Below the pieces are notes generated by a model. The model saw nothing but the letters and a program-made list of their open reading frames with translations. It had not been told where the DNA came from and ran no database searches. The position numbers were made by a program, and so were the translations under genes. Source: Prevotella sp. UBA2742 (lineage in GTDB: Bacteria > Bacteroidota > Bacteroidia > Bacteroidales > Bacteroidaceae). Taken from it: a stretch of DNA of 63,608 bases. Positions 52,562 through 59,681 of this stretch are shown here, one piece after another (the first letter of the stretch is position 1; each line of letters opens with the position of its first letter). The stretch is from positions 1 to 63,608 of the forward strand of contig DEJS01000020.1 of assembly GCA_002353485.1 (NCBI GenBank), read 5' to 3'.

Positions 52562-53599
52562 TTATCCGAGGGCTATGAGTTCGTACTCGCGGGAGACGTC
52601 GATGGTGTCGGTGGGTGCGACGGCGACGCCCTGTAGTGCGAGCACGAGTCCGCCGGCCTTGAGGGCCTTCTTGTCGGTGGACACGATGCGGGCGGGGTTG
52701 GCGTCCTGGTCGACGGCCAGTGCTGCCTTGCTGTCCTGGATGAGCCGCTCCCAGGTCCATCCGGCGACGACGGCGTACTGGTGGTTGCCTACGATGTCCG
52801 ACTTCACCGTGACGCGCTTGTTGGCGCGGCGGCGCTCGTCGCTGAGCTGGCGGTAGTAGCGTATGGTCTCCTGTACCGACTTGATGAGCACCTCGTAGGT
52901 GTGGCTCATCGCGGCGCTCGCCGGGTCGACGCTGGTCGTGATGGCCTGTGCGTTCACCATCAGCACCATACTGCGGTAGGCCAGGTCGGTCGCCGCGCGC
53001 GCCGTCTTCAGCTCGGCGGTGGTCTTCTGCGACCGTTCGTCGTTGCGGTCGGCGGTCAGCTGCTGTATCTCGTCGTTCAGCGTCTTCAGCTGGTTGATGC
53101 TCTCGTGGATGCCCAGTGCCTGGGCGGCCTGCTGCAGGTTGTAGTTGGCCAGCTGCTCCTCGATCCACTGCTCGGTGGCCACGGTCTGGGCCTCGACGCC
53201 CCCGTCGGGGTCTATCTTGTAGCGCTGCATCACGGGCTGCATCCTGAGCGCGGCCTCCTGCCGGTCGGGGAAGATGGTCAGCGTGGCGAAGGTGTCCACC
53301 GTCTTCTTGATTTCCTTGTAGAGCACGTCGCGCTGGCGGTCCTTCTCCAGCCGCTGACGGGTCAGGTCGCTGCCCTGCACGATGACGTAGGCCTGGTCCT
53401 CCTTGCCCTGGGCCACGACGAAGGCGCCCATCAGCGCGTCGACGGCCTCGGGAAACACCTTCAGCGTGTGCGCCTCGTCGGCCCAGCGCAACTTCTGCAG
53501 ACGCTTGGCGATGTCGCCGGTGAAACCGATGTGAAGGTCGTTCTGAAGGTTCTCTATCGGAGCGGCCGGGATTTGGGGGATGTTCATAATGTCACTCAT
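52562..53599 (-). CDS. DUF6261-like protein of unknown function
   Basis: A 345-residue protein without a signal peptide or membrane segment. It is mostly helical: GDIAKRLQKLRWADEAHTLKVFPEAVDALMGAF, then KDRQRDVLYKEIKKTVDTFATL, PDRQEAALRMQPVMQRYKIDPDG and a long middle coiled-coil-like stretch (ESINQLKTLNDEIQQLTADRNDERSQKTTAELK). The C-terminal end is strand-rich (GGLVLALQGVAVAPTDTIDV). The helical plan resembles Bacteroidetes DUF6261 proteins; I hold that assignment loosely. The gene is markedly GC-richer than its neighbours and sits between two repeat clusters, which suggests an accessory origin. Confidence 0.7.
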   Translation of the reverse strand: MSDIMNIPQIPAAPIENLQNDLHIGFTGDIAKRLQKLRWADEAHTLKVFPEAVDALMGAFVVAQGKEDQAYVIVQGSDLTRQRLEKDRQRDVLYKEIKKTVDTFATLTIFPDRQEAALRMQPVMQRYKIDPDGGVEAQTVATEQWIEEQLANYNLQQAAQALGIHESINQLKTLNDEIQQLTADRNDERSQKTTAELKTARAATDLAYRSMVLMVNAQAITTSVDPASAAMSHTYEVLIKSVQETIRYYRQLSDERRRANKRVTVKSDIVGNHQYAVVAGWTWERLIQDSKAALAVDQDANPARIVSTDKKALKAGGLVLALQGVAVAPTDTIDVSREYELIALG

Positions 53600-53986
53600 A
53601 ATTCTATAGTTTTAATTGTTTTTGGTGAATATTGTTGTCTAAATCTGCTTTTACTCCATCGCCGGAGCCTCAGGTGGCGAGTAAATCGCCTTTTACTCCG
53701 TTGCCGGAGCGTCGGATGGCGAGTAAATCGTCTTTTACTCCATTGCCGAGGCATCGGCGGTGCCCCGCCCGAGGGCGAGAGAGAAAGGAGAGCGCCCGTC
53801 TGAGAGCCGTGGCCGTCGGGGCCGCCCTCCTGTTTTGTAGGTTTCCTAACGGATCAGAGTCCCCTGATTCTTGGCGCAAGACGTCCGGTGTGCCCTCCTG
53901 TGCACCGCCTTGGGGGCTGGTGCACCTGAGAGCACACCGCCCGCCTTACGCCGCGAGCCCGTCATGGGGGCGAAGGGTATTAAATT
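53600..53986. other. GC-rich repeat-bearing gap
   Basis: About 390 bases. The 53649-53764 part is the 42-bp tandem repeat listed separately. The remainder is GC-rich with short inverted segments (for example GGGCGAGAG near 53770 against later GGCGCTC-like sequence) and holds no convincing gene. Confidence 0.5.
53649..53764. repeat. 42-bp tandem repeat with inverted ends
   Basis: Units start at 53649, 53691 and 53733 with TTTTACTCC; the third is incomplete. Each full unit has TTTACTC near its start and GAGTAAA near its end, so every unit can fold on itself. The internal bases vary (GCCGGAGCCTCAGG versus GCCGGAGCGTCGGA). Confidence 0.9.
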
Positions 53987-55621
53987 CTACTCGACCTCGC
54001 GCACGAGGCGAACAGAGTACCCGGTGTCGCGCGAGCTGTAGGTATCGGGCGTCAAATTGCTCTCATCGAAGCTCACGTTGTAGGCAAACGAGCTGTACGG
54101 CGTAGACGACCAGTAGCGGCCGATCGTGCCGGCATAGCTGGCCGACAAATACCGGTAGCCCGCTGCGGGCAGGAACACTGCACCCGCAGTCTCCATCTTA
54201 CCCCATGCTGTAGCATCGTAGCTGTTGACGGTGAATGCAGCGTCTGCTGTGTTGATGCTTGCAGGAGCAATTACGTCAGAGGGATGGGTGTAAGTGTCGG
54301 GGAACAATATTATACCAGTCTTACCTGCAACGGTTGCCTTAGCATAACGGGCATTGGCTGTGCCGTTGACCGTTGAAGCAGTGCGGTTGTTGAACACACG
54401 CTTCCACTCGGCAGAGGTCAGCGTGCGCCAGCCGGAACCCATCAGCGTGCCCCAGTCGGACTTCAGAGCCTCGCCGGCATTGTTGCCGTAGCCATCAGTA
54501 TTATTCGTTGCAATAGAAGAGGTAATACCATACTGGGCAACACCCGTCCATGTGCTCGAAGCGCCCACCCAGCCGAACAGGTCGACAGTAGTTGAAGAGC
54601 CGCTGTAGTCTGATACGAACGGAGAAGTGGCAGACACCTTGGTATTTCCCTCATTAGCACCGATGTAGTCCCACTGGTTCGCTGCGAACGCCCAGGTCCA
54701 GTCAGTGCCGTCATAGGTTGCTTGCAGGTTTCCTTTCGAGAAGTACACCTGTTTACCACTGCCGTTAATGGTGAACTTGCCGCTGATGGCACCCGTGGGA
54801 GTGCTGGCTTGCTTCGTCATCTTCACCCCAATCTCGTAGTACTTGCCATTGGTAAACGATACGCTGGCCTTCTCGTAGGTGTAGGTGTCGCCGCCCACGG
54901 TGGCGGTCAGCGTGACGGTCTGGCCCGTGAAGCCGGGGATGGCTGCGTAGATAACGCTGGTGTCCGAGGCGGGAGTGATGGTGTAGTCGGTGGTGCCGTC
55001 GTTGATGACGAGCTGCGAGGCGCTCAGCGGTGTCGTGCCGTCGGCCTTGTCGATGAGCGTGAACTTCACGATGGCCTGCTGGTTGGCACCGAAGCTGGCG
55101 CTACCGGTAGTGGAAACCGTGCTGCCGCTCACCGTAAAGTTACCTGCGGTGATGGTAGCGGGCGCGCAGAAGTCATACGTCGAGGCAATGGTTGCCAGCG
55201 TGCCGTCCTGACCAGCGTAGTCGGTAGCACTGGGGTTAGTAGTAGCCGTATGGAAATAGAGCGTCAGGTCTTGGCCTGCGTCTGGAGCGCTGTCGAGCTC
55301 TCCGGTGAGCGTCGTCTCGCTGGTGGTGCTTGCGGCAGAGTGCAGCGTGCCAATCTGCGAGCCATTCTGATAGACTAACACCTCCTCGTTCGCATCCCAC
55401 GTAGCGTTGAGCACGTTCTTTGTGTCATCGTCATTGCGACCGAGCGTGAGTGCACGGGTGGTGGCGTCGTCGCCCTTCGAGGCCTCGACGGACATGGTGT
55501 ACGTCTGCTGTGCGGGGGCAGCGGGCTGCTCGCCGGTGATGTTGTCGTCGCTGGAGCAAGCGGTAAACACTGCGGCCGATGCCATCAGCAGGACGGCCAT
55601 TGATAGGATATTCTTCTTCAT
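53987..55621 (-). CDS. Surface lipoprotein with fimbrillin-like and C-type-lectin-like domains
   Basis: A 544-residue lipoprotein (MKKNILSMAVLLMASAAVFTAC, Cys22, then SSDD). Residues about 30-265 look like the fimbrillin/Mfa fold (VLVYQNGSQIGTLHSA, VIYAAIPGFTGQTVTLTATVGG, NGKYYEIGVKM). Residues about 272-544 resemble FISUMP/formylglycine-enzyme-like lectin folds: GKQVYFSKGNLQ, WTWAFAANQWDYIG, SGWRTLTSAEWKRVF, GAVFLPAAGYR, RYWSSTPYSSFAYNVSF and a final GYSVRLVRE. This architecture occurs in surface adhesins and in variable proteins of diversity-generating retroelements, though no reverse transcriptase is in the window. The ATG at 55621 has a strong AAGGAGG site and follows a micropeptide gene by 13 bases. 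Confidence 0.82.
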   Translation of the reverse strand: MKKNILSMAVLLMASAAVFTACSSDDNITGEQPAAPAQQTYTMSVEASKGDDATTRALTLGRNDDDTKNVLNATWDANEEVLVYQNGSQIGTLHSAASTTSETTLTGELDSAPDAGQDLTLYFHTATTNPSATDYAGQDGTLATIASTYDFCAPATITAGNFTVSGSTVSTTGSASFGANQQAIVKFTLIDKADGTTPLSASQLVINDGTTDYTITPASDTSVIYAAIPGFTGQTVTLTATVGGDTYTYEKASVSFTNGKYYEIGVKMTKQASTPTGAISGKFTINGSGKQVYFSKGNLQATYDGTDWTWAFAANQWDYIGANEGNTKVSATSPFVSDYSGSSTTVDLFGWVGASSTWTGVAQYGITSSIATNNTDGYGNNAGEALKSDWGTLMGSGWRTLTSAEWKRVFNNRTASTVNGTANARYAKATVAGKTGIILFPDTYTHPSDVIAPASINTADAAFTVNSYDATAWGKMETAGAVFLPAAGYRYLSASYAGTIGRYWSSTPYSSFAYNVSFDESNLTPDTYSSRDTGYSVRLVREVE

Positions 55622-55634
55622 AGTCGTGTCCTCC

Positions 55635-55766
55635 TTAATTCCAATCTTCTTCTTGCGCTTCACCATAGCCCGGGCGCGTGGACTGTACACTGCCTGCCAG
55701 CAGTTGCTGCTGTTGTTGCAACTTGACGACTTGCATCGTCGGTTTCTCATAAATTTTCTTTTTCAT
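55635..55766 (-). CDS. 43-residue YEKP/LLAGS micropeptide
   Basis: A short gene too small for most callers. It begins MKKKIYEKPTMQVVKL, has a glutamine run and then LLAGS (about residues 22-26), and ends GYGEAQEEDWN. Many Bacteroidetes genomes have unannotated small proteins with this plan (basic start, YEKP, QQxLLAGS, acidic tail). The LLAGS could act like a double-glycine-type leader junction, but no maturation genes are near. It lies 13 bases upstream of the lipoprotein gene, and its stop overlaps the Shine-Dalgarno sequence (TTAAGGAGG), suggesting coupled translation. Confidence 0.72.
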   Translation of the reverse strand: MKKKIYEKPTMQVVKLQQQQQLLAGSVQSTRPGYGEAQEEDWN

Positions 55767-55800
55767 AAGCTGTTGATTTTATTAATTGTTAATACCATAA

Positions 55801-56070
55801 TTATATATTGTCGGGGATAGACGCGCTCGGATAGTTCAAACCACGTGAAGTAGATGGTGTAGAAGAGGGCTGCGAGGTTGTTTTAGTTGTTGAATTTGAT
55901 TTGTCTATGTCTGACTCTTGTTTTGGCAACCGCTCCACGAGGTCATAGACGGCGCGAGCCATCTGCTGCATGGCCAGGTTACGGCGGCTGATGGTCTGGT
56001 ATAGCAACAGACCGAGGCCGGCCACGGTTGCCACAAGCAGGAGGATGATGGTGGTGATGAGTATTGCCAT
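55801..56070 (-). CDS. Small single-span membrane protein
   Basis: An 89-residue protein with one N-terminal hydrophobic helix (ILITTIILLLVATVAGLGLLLYQ, residues 3-25), then a basic turn (TISRRN), a short helix (MQQMARAVYDLVERL) and a low-complexity Ser/Thr-rich tail (STTKTTSQPSSTPSTS). I do not recognise a family. It precedes the micropeptide and lipoprotein genes on the same strand, 34 bases upstream, and follows the TPR-AraC regulator. Confidence 0.6.
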   Translation of the reverse strand: MAILITTIILLLVATVAGLGLLLYQTISRRNLAMQQMARAVYDLVERLPKQESDIDKSNSTTKTTSQPSSTPSTSRGLNYPSASIPDNI

Positions 56071-56185
56071 TTGCTTTCAGTTTTGCGACGGCAAAGATAC
56101 GAAAAAGCGGGCTCCCGCCGTGGGGAGCCCGCTGGTTGTGGTTCAAAATGAGCCGAAAGCAGGTTCAAAATTGGCTAACTCGGCC

Positions 56186-57724
56186 TTATGCGCTGCCTTT
56201 TTGGTATTCGGAGGGCGTCATGCCGTAGGTGTCGCGGAAGAGGCGGATAAAGTTCGACTTCGACTGGAATCCGCTGTCCTCCATCACGGCCTGGATGGTG
56301 TAGTTGGGCTGCTCGCGTAGCAGTCGGGCGGCATGGCGGATGCGTTTCTGGTTCAGGTAGTCGTTCATGTTCTTGCAGCCGCTCTGCTCCCGTATGATGC
56401 GGCTGAAGGTGGTGCGGTCTACGCCCATCAGATCGGAGAGCATCTCGCGCGAGAGGTCGCTCTGGGTGTAGAGTTGGCCCTGCTCCACGGTACGGTCGAA
56501 GGTGGCAAAGCGGGAGGCGTCGGCGGGAATGTGGGTGGGGTCAGTATTTGTCAGATTTCTCACAACATTGACAATCGCCCGGTTCTTCCGCTCGCGCAAC
56601 CGGCTTAGACGGACTACCAGCGTGACGACAGCCAGCACGGCGAGCACTGCCACAAGAACGATGACCCACAGACGCAGACGGCTAATCTGCTCCGTCTTCA
56701 ACTGGTTCTGATACACCGCCTCCAACTCCTGTGCGTTCGCCACGGCCTGACGGGCCAGCAGCGTGTCGTTAATCTCGTACGACTCTTTCAGCAGCCGGAA
56801 AGCCTCGTCGCCATGCCCCAAGGCAGCCTCCGCCTCGGCCATCTGGTATTTCGCCGTGAGCTCAGAATCCGTCCACTTACCTTTCTTCTCGCGTACCCAT
56901 TCCACATGTTGCCTTTGAATGTCGATGACCTCCTGGTATCGCCCGCGATGAGTCAGGTAAGGGCAGATGTCGCGCTCGTTTGAAACCGCCATGGGCAGGT
57001 GTTGCTGCCATACGCCATAGATGCTGTCGGCTTTCGCGGTGCTGTCCGTCATGCAATAGAGGTGGGCCATTGTACCCAGGGTACGGACCAGCATCGGCTC
57101 GCCCTTTTCGGGTTGCGGTGATTGCGCTAAGTACTTCTCCACCGCCTTTGCGTCGATGAGTGCCTGAGCGTAGTCTTCGTCAACAGTCCTGCGTTTCATC
57201 AGCACATAGTGGTAGTAGGCCAGCAGATAGGGCGCATCTTCTGCGGTACTCTTCTCCATCAGCCTGACCGCTTGCGTCATATAGTCATAGGCCGTCTGCT
57301 TGTCGCCCGTTTCGTAGATTTGCAAGCCTAATGTATTCATGGCCTCCGCCTCCATCTGAATGTCGCCGGCAGCATGAGCCTCCTCCAATTGGGTCTTCAG
57401 CAGCTCGCGTACCTTTGTCTGGTTGCCCAGCGCCTGATGGCAGTCGATGATGTCCTGCCGCAGCACCAGCCTGTCGTTCCCCTGTGCTTTCGCCAGCGCC
57501 TTTTCATATTTGCCGAGGGCCTCCCTGATATTGCTACCGTTGTAGAGTTCGTTTGCCTCCTCGCGCAAAGCCTGCCAGTCATCAGCCTTGCCACCCCCGC
57601 CGCAAGCGGTCAGGGTCAGCATAGCACATAATATATAAAGGTACAGGAATCTCCACCCGCCTCCACCACGGGCTGCGCGGCGGCGCGTCGCATCAGGGAG
57701 GTATGTCTGGGTAAATGGGGGCAT
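56186..57724 (-). CDS. TPR lipoprotein-AraC hybrid regulator
   Basis: A 512-residue protein. A basic start and hydrophobic helix end in TLTAC followed by GGGG, so the N terminus may be a lipoprotein or an uncleaved anchor. Residues about 45-340 are tetratricopeptide-like helices (EANELYNGSNIREALGKYEKALAKAQG and AEAMNTLGLQIYETGDKQTAYDYM). A membrane helix (LWVIVLVAVLAVLAVVTLVVRL, about 350-372) leads to a cytosolic AraC domain (SREMLSDLMGVDRTTFSRIIREQSG and IQAVMEDSGFQSKSNFIRLFRDTYGMTPSEYQ). It looks like a one-component transmembrane regulator that senses through TPRs. The adjacent surface genes are possible targets. Confidence 0.85.
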   Translation of the reverse strand: MPPFTQTYLPDATRRRAARGGGGWRFLYLYILCAMLTLTACGGGGKADDWQALREEANELYNGSNIREALGKYEKALAKAQGNDRLVLRQDIIDCHQALGNQTKVRELLKTQLEEAHAAGDIQMEAEAMNTLGLQIYETGDKQTAYDYMTQAVRLMEKSTAEDAPYLLAYYHYVLMKRRTVDEDYAQALIDAKAVEKYLAQSPQPEKGEPMLVRTLGTMAHLYCMTDSTAKADSIYGVWQQHLPMAVSNERDICPYLTHRGRYQEVIDIQRQHVEWVREKKGKWTDSELTAKYQMAEAEAALGHGDEAFRLLKESYEINDTLLARQAVANAQELEAVYQNQLKTEQISRLRLWVIVLVAVLAVLAVVTLVVRLSRLRERKNRAIVNVVRNLTNTDPTHIPADASRFATFDRTVEQGQLYTQSDLSREMLSDLMGVDRTTFSRIIREQSGCKNMNDYLNQKRIRHAARLLREQPNYTIQAVMEDSGFQSKSNFIRLFRDTYGMTPSEYQKGSA

Positions 57725-57746
57725 GGGGTTTGGGGGGGAAGTCGGA

Positions 57747-57878
57747 TTAGTATTCTATCAGGTCAAGCCCTTGGTTGCGGTAGTACCAGAAGCGGGTGTC
57801 GCTGGAAAGGAGCGTGATATGCTCGGTGATGGCATGGGCTATGATGACGTGGTCGCAGGTGTCAAGCAGCAGTCGCAT
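57747..57878 (-). pseudogene. VapC-like PIN toxin with internal deletion
   Basis: A 43-residue frame that joins the first residues of a PIN toxin (MRLLLDTC, with the first catalytic Asp) directly to the last third (DHVIIAHAITEHITLLSSD, then FWYYRNQGLDLIEY). PIN toxins are normally about 125-140 residues; the middle, with the remaining acidic residues, is missing. The reading frame stays open across the join, so this looks like an in-frame deletion. It starts four bases after the antitoxin stop codon. The toxin is almost surely inactive. Confidence 0.65.
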
Positions 57879-57882
57879 AATA

Positions 57883-58041
57883 TTATTCGCTGAATGCCAG
57901 TTGTGATTTCAACTCAGGGTCATTGATGACGAATGCCCCCTTATGTGCTCTGGCCCACCTCATGAATGCACTCCTTGCGGGTTTCTTCGAGTTGACGGCT
58001 CTGTTTTCGGCCATCTTAGCCTTTCTTTCTTCGTGTGACAT
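57883..58041 (-). CDS. Small antitoxin-like protein paired with the PIN remnant
   Basis: A 52-residue protein starting MSHEERKAKMAENRAV, with the middle KKPARSAFMRWARAHKG and end DPELKSQLAFSE. Short basic-then-acidic proteins of this kind precede VapC-type PIN toxins in Bacteroidetes. It appears complete. A perfect GAAACGTTTC palindrome (58055-58064) lies between its promoter (TAAATTTG, minus strand, 58077-58070) and ATG and could be its operator. Antitoxin identity rests on position and composition. Confidence 0.6.
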   Translation of the reverse strand: MSHEERKAKMAENRAVNSKKPARSAFMRWARAHKGAFVINDPELKSQLAFSE

Positions 58042-58054
58042 AATCTTGATGTTT

Positions 58055-58077
58055 GAAACGTTTCGGCTGCAAATTTA
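58055..58077 (-). promoter_or_regulatory. Promoter and palindromic operator of the antitoxin gene
   Basis: TAAATTTG on the minus strand (58077-58070) followed by the perfect 10-base palindrome GAAACGTTTC (58055-58064), located at the predicted transcript start, 14 bases before the ATG. Confidence 0.5.
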
Positions 58078-58302
58078 CAAAAAGTTTTGAAATTTCTCGT
58101 GGAAACTCCAACATTTTTCGCAAACTCATTGCGATTTGCCGGAAAAAGTGCAAAAAGGCCGGGCGAAGATACGCCATTCCGTCACCCCCTCGAATGCCGC
58201 CCGGCTGCTGCGGCTGGACAAATACACTGGACATGAAGCGCACACGAACGGGACAAGAGGGTTAAAAATAGCCAATAGTGTGGAGTTTCGGCTTATTTTT
58301 CG
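58078..58302. other. Intergenic, nothing recognised
   Basis: About 225 bases between the antitoxin promoter and the NUDIX-HAD promoter; no gene, repeat or clear hairpin seen apart from a GC-rich inverted segment (GCCGGGCG against CGCCCGGC, near 58159 and 58198) that could form a terminator-like stem. Confidence 0.4.
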
Positions 58303-58310
58303 TACCTTTG
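58303..58310 (+). promoter_or_regulatory. Minus-7 box of the NUDIX-HAD gene
   Basis: TACCTTTG, about 55 bases before the ATG. The leader holds a small hairpin, GTCAC-AGAA-GTGAC (58335-58348). Confidence 0.55.
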
Positions 58311-58364
58311 CAGCCCTGAAAGGTAATACAAGTAGTCACAGAAGTGACAGTCTTATAATTAATA

Positions 58365-59681
58365 ATGGATAATCTGCAAGAAATATTTCCTATTGTTGAC
58401 GAGGACGGCCGTGTGACCGGTTCGGCAACACGTGGCGAATGTCACAGCGGCACGAAAATGCTTCATCCGGTGGTTCACCTGCATGTGTTCAACTCGCGTG
58501 GCGACATCTACCTGCAGCGCCGGCCTGAATGGAAGGACATTCAGCCCGGTAAGTGGGACACGGCAGTGGGCGGACATGTGGACTACGGCGAGACGGCGGA
58601 CGAGGCGCTGCGCCGGGAGGTGTACGAGGAACTGGGCATCAGCGACTTCGACCCCGTGTTTGTGGACAGGTACGTCTTTGAAAGCCAGCGTGAGCGCGAG
58701 TTAGTGTATGTCAACCGGACGGTGTATGACGGCGAGATTCGACCTTCTGAAGACGAGCTTGCCGAAGGACGCTTTTGGACGATACATGAGATTAGTGAAG
58801 CCATGGGGCAGGGGGTGCTGACGCCTAACTTCGAGAACGAGTTCAGGCGTTGCTTTGGGAGTGAGCTGAAATCCGACGCCATACGCGACATGGAGCGCAC
58901 CGCCCTCTTCTTCGACATTGACGGGACGCTGGTTAGCTTTAAGACCCACGAGATTCCGGCATCGACGATACAGGCCCTTACCCTGGCCAAGGCTAACGGG
59001 CACAGCGTGTTTATAGCTACGGGGCGTCCGCCGCTGATCATCACCAATATCGGGGCCATCGGGCACCTTGTCGACGGATACATCACCATTAACGGGGCCT
59101 TATTGTTTGTAGACAACAAGGTCGTCAGCTGTAAGGACATCCCTAAGCAGGACGTACAGACCGTTGTACAAGACGCACAGGAAAAGAACTACGGACTGAT
59201 TGTGGTCGGCGAGAAAGACGTTGCCGTGCTTGACCCGCATGGCGAGGTAGACCGGATATTCCGCGGCGAGATAGCAGTAGACAATCTGTGCAAGGCCAAA
59301 CCGCTGGACGTGGTGCTCACGCAGCGAATACTGCAGCTGACGCCCTTCATCACAGCGTCGTATGAGCGCGAACTGATGCAGCGTATTACCTGTTGCACGT
59401 CGGGCAGATGGCATCCGGCCTTTACGGACGTCACGGCAAAGGGGGCCGACAAGGGCGAGGGCATCCGTACGATGGCAGCACTTATGGGGTTTGACCTTCG
59501 GCATACGATGGCCTTTGGCGACGGTGGTAATGACGAGTCGATGCTGATGGTGGCAGGCCAGGGTGTCGCCATGGGCAACGCCTTGGCGAGTCTGAAGGAT
59601 GTGGCCGATTACGTCACCACCTCGGTTGACGAGGACGGCGTGATGAACGCCTTGCGGCACTTCAGGCTGATATCAGAATAG
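58365..59681 (+). CDS. NUDIX hydrolase fused to Cof-type HAD phosphatase
   Basis: A 438-residue fusion. Residues 1-165 are a NUDIX domain of the isopentenyl-diphosphate-isomerase-like branch: FPIVDEDGRVTGSATRGECH at the start and the Nudix box GHVDYGETADEALRREVYEELGI (G-x5-E-x7-REVYEE-x-G) near 69-91. Residues about 178-438 are a Cof/IIB HAD phosphatase with FFDIDGTLVSF, FIATGRPP, TAKGADKGEGI and AFGDGGNDESMLMVAG. Both active sites look intact. Two hydrolases in one chain may act in sequence on a nucleotide or sugar derivative; the substrate is unknown. The stop overlaps the convergent SGNH gene by 9 bases. Confidence 0.9.
   Translation: MDNLQEIFPIVDEDGRVTGSATRGECHSGTKMLHPVVHLHVFNSRGDIYLQRRPEWKDIQPGKWDTAVGGHVDYGETADEALRREVYEELGISDFDPVFVDRYVFESQRERELVYVNRTVYDGEIRPSEDELAEGRFWTIHEISEAMGQGVLTPNFENEFRRCFGSELKSDAIRDMERTALFFDIDGTLVSFKTHEIPASTIQALTLAKANGHSVFIATGRPPLIITNIGAIGHLVDGYITINGALLFVDNKVVSCKDIPKQDVQTVVQDAQEKNYGLIVVGEKDVAVLDPHGEVDRIFRGEIAVDNLCKAKPLDVVLTQRILQLTPFITASYERELMQRITCCTSGRWHPAFTDVTAKGADKGEGIRTMAALMGFDLRHTMAFGDGGNDESMLMVAGQGVAMGNALASLKDVADYVTTSVDEDGVMNALRHFRLISE

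Noticed and set aside
52781..53803. 340-codon plus-strand frame opposite the DUF6261-like gene
   Set aside because: High GC makes long antisense frames common; its product is Val/Leu/Gly/Arg-rich without domain features, and it runs into the 42-bp repeats.
53632..54105. 157-codon plus-strand frame covering the 42-bp repeats
   Set aside because: The repeat period keeps a frame open by chance; the rest is Arg/Ser/Pro-rich and antisense to the lectin-like gene.
54722..55378. 218-codon plus-strand frame opposite the lipoprotein gene
   Set aside because: Gly/Arg/Val-rich shadow with no family features.
53987..55621. Active diversity-generating retroelement at this locus
   Set aside because: No reverse transcriptase, accessory gene or template repeat lies in the window; only the lectin-like target-type domain is present.
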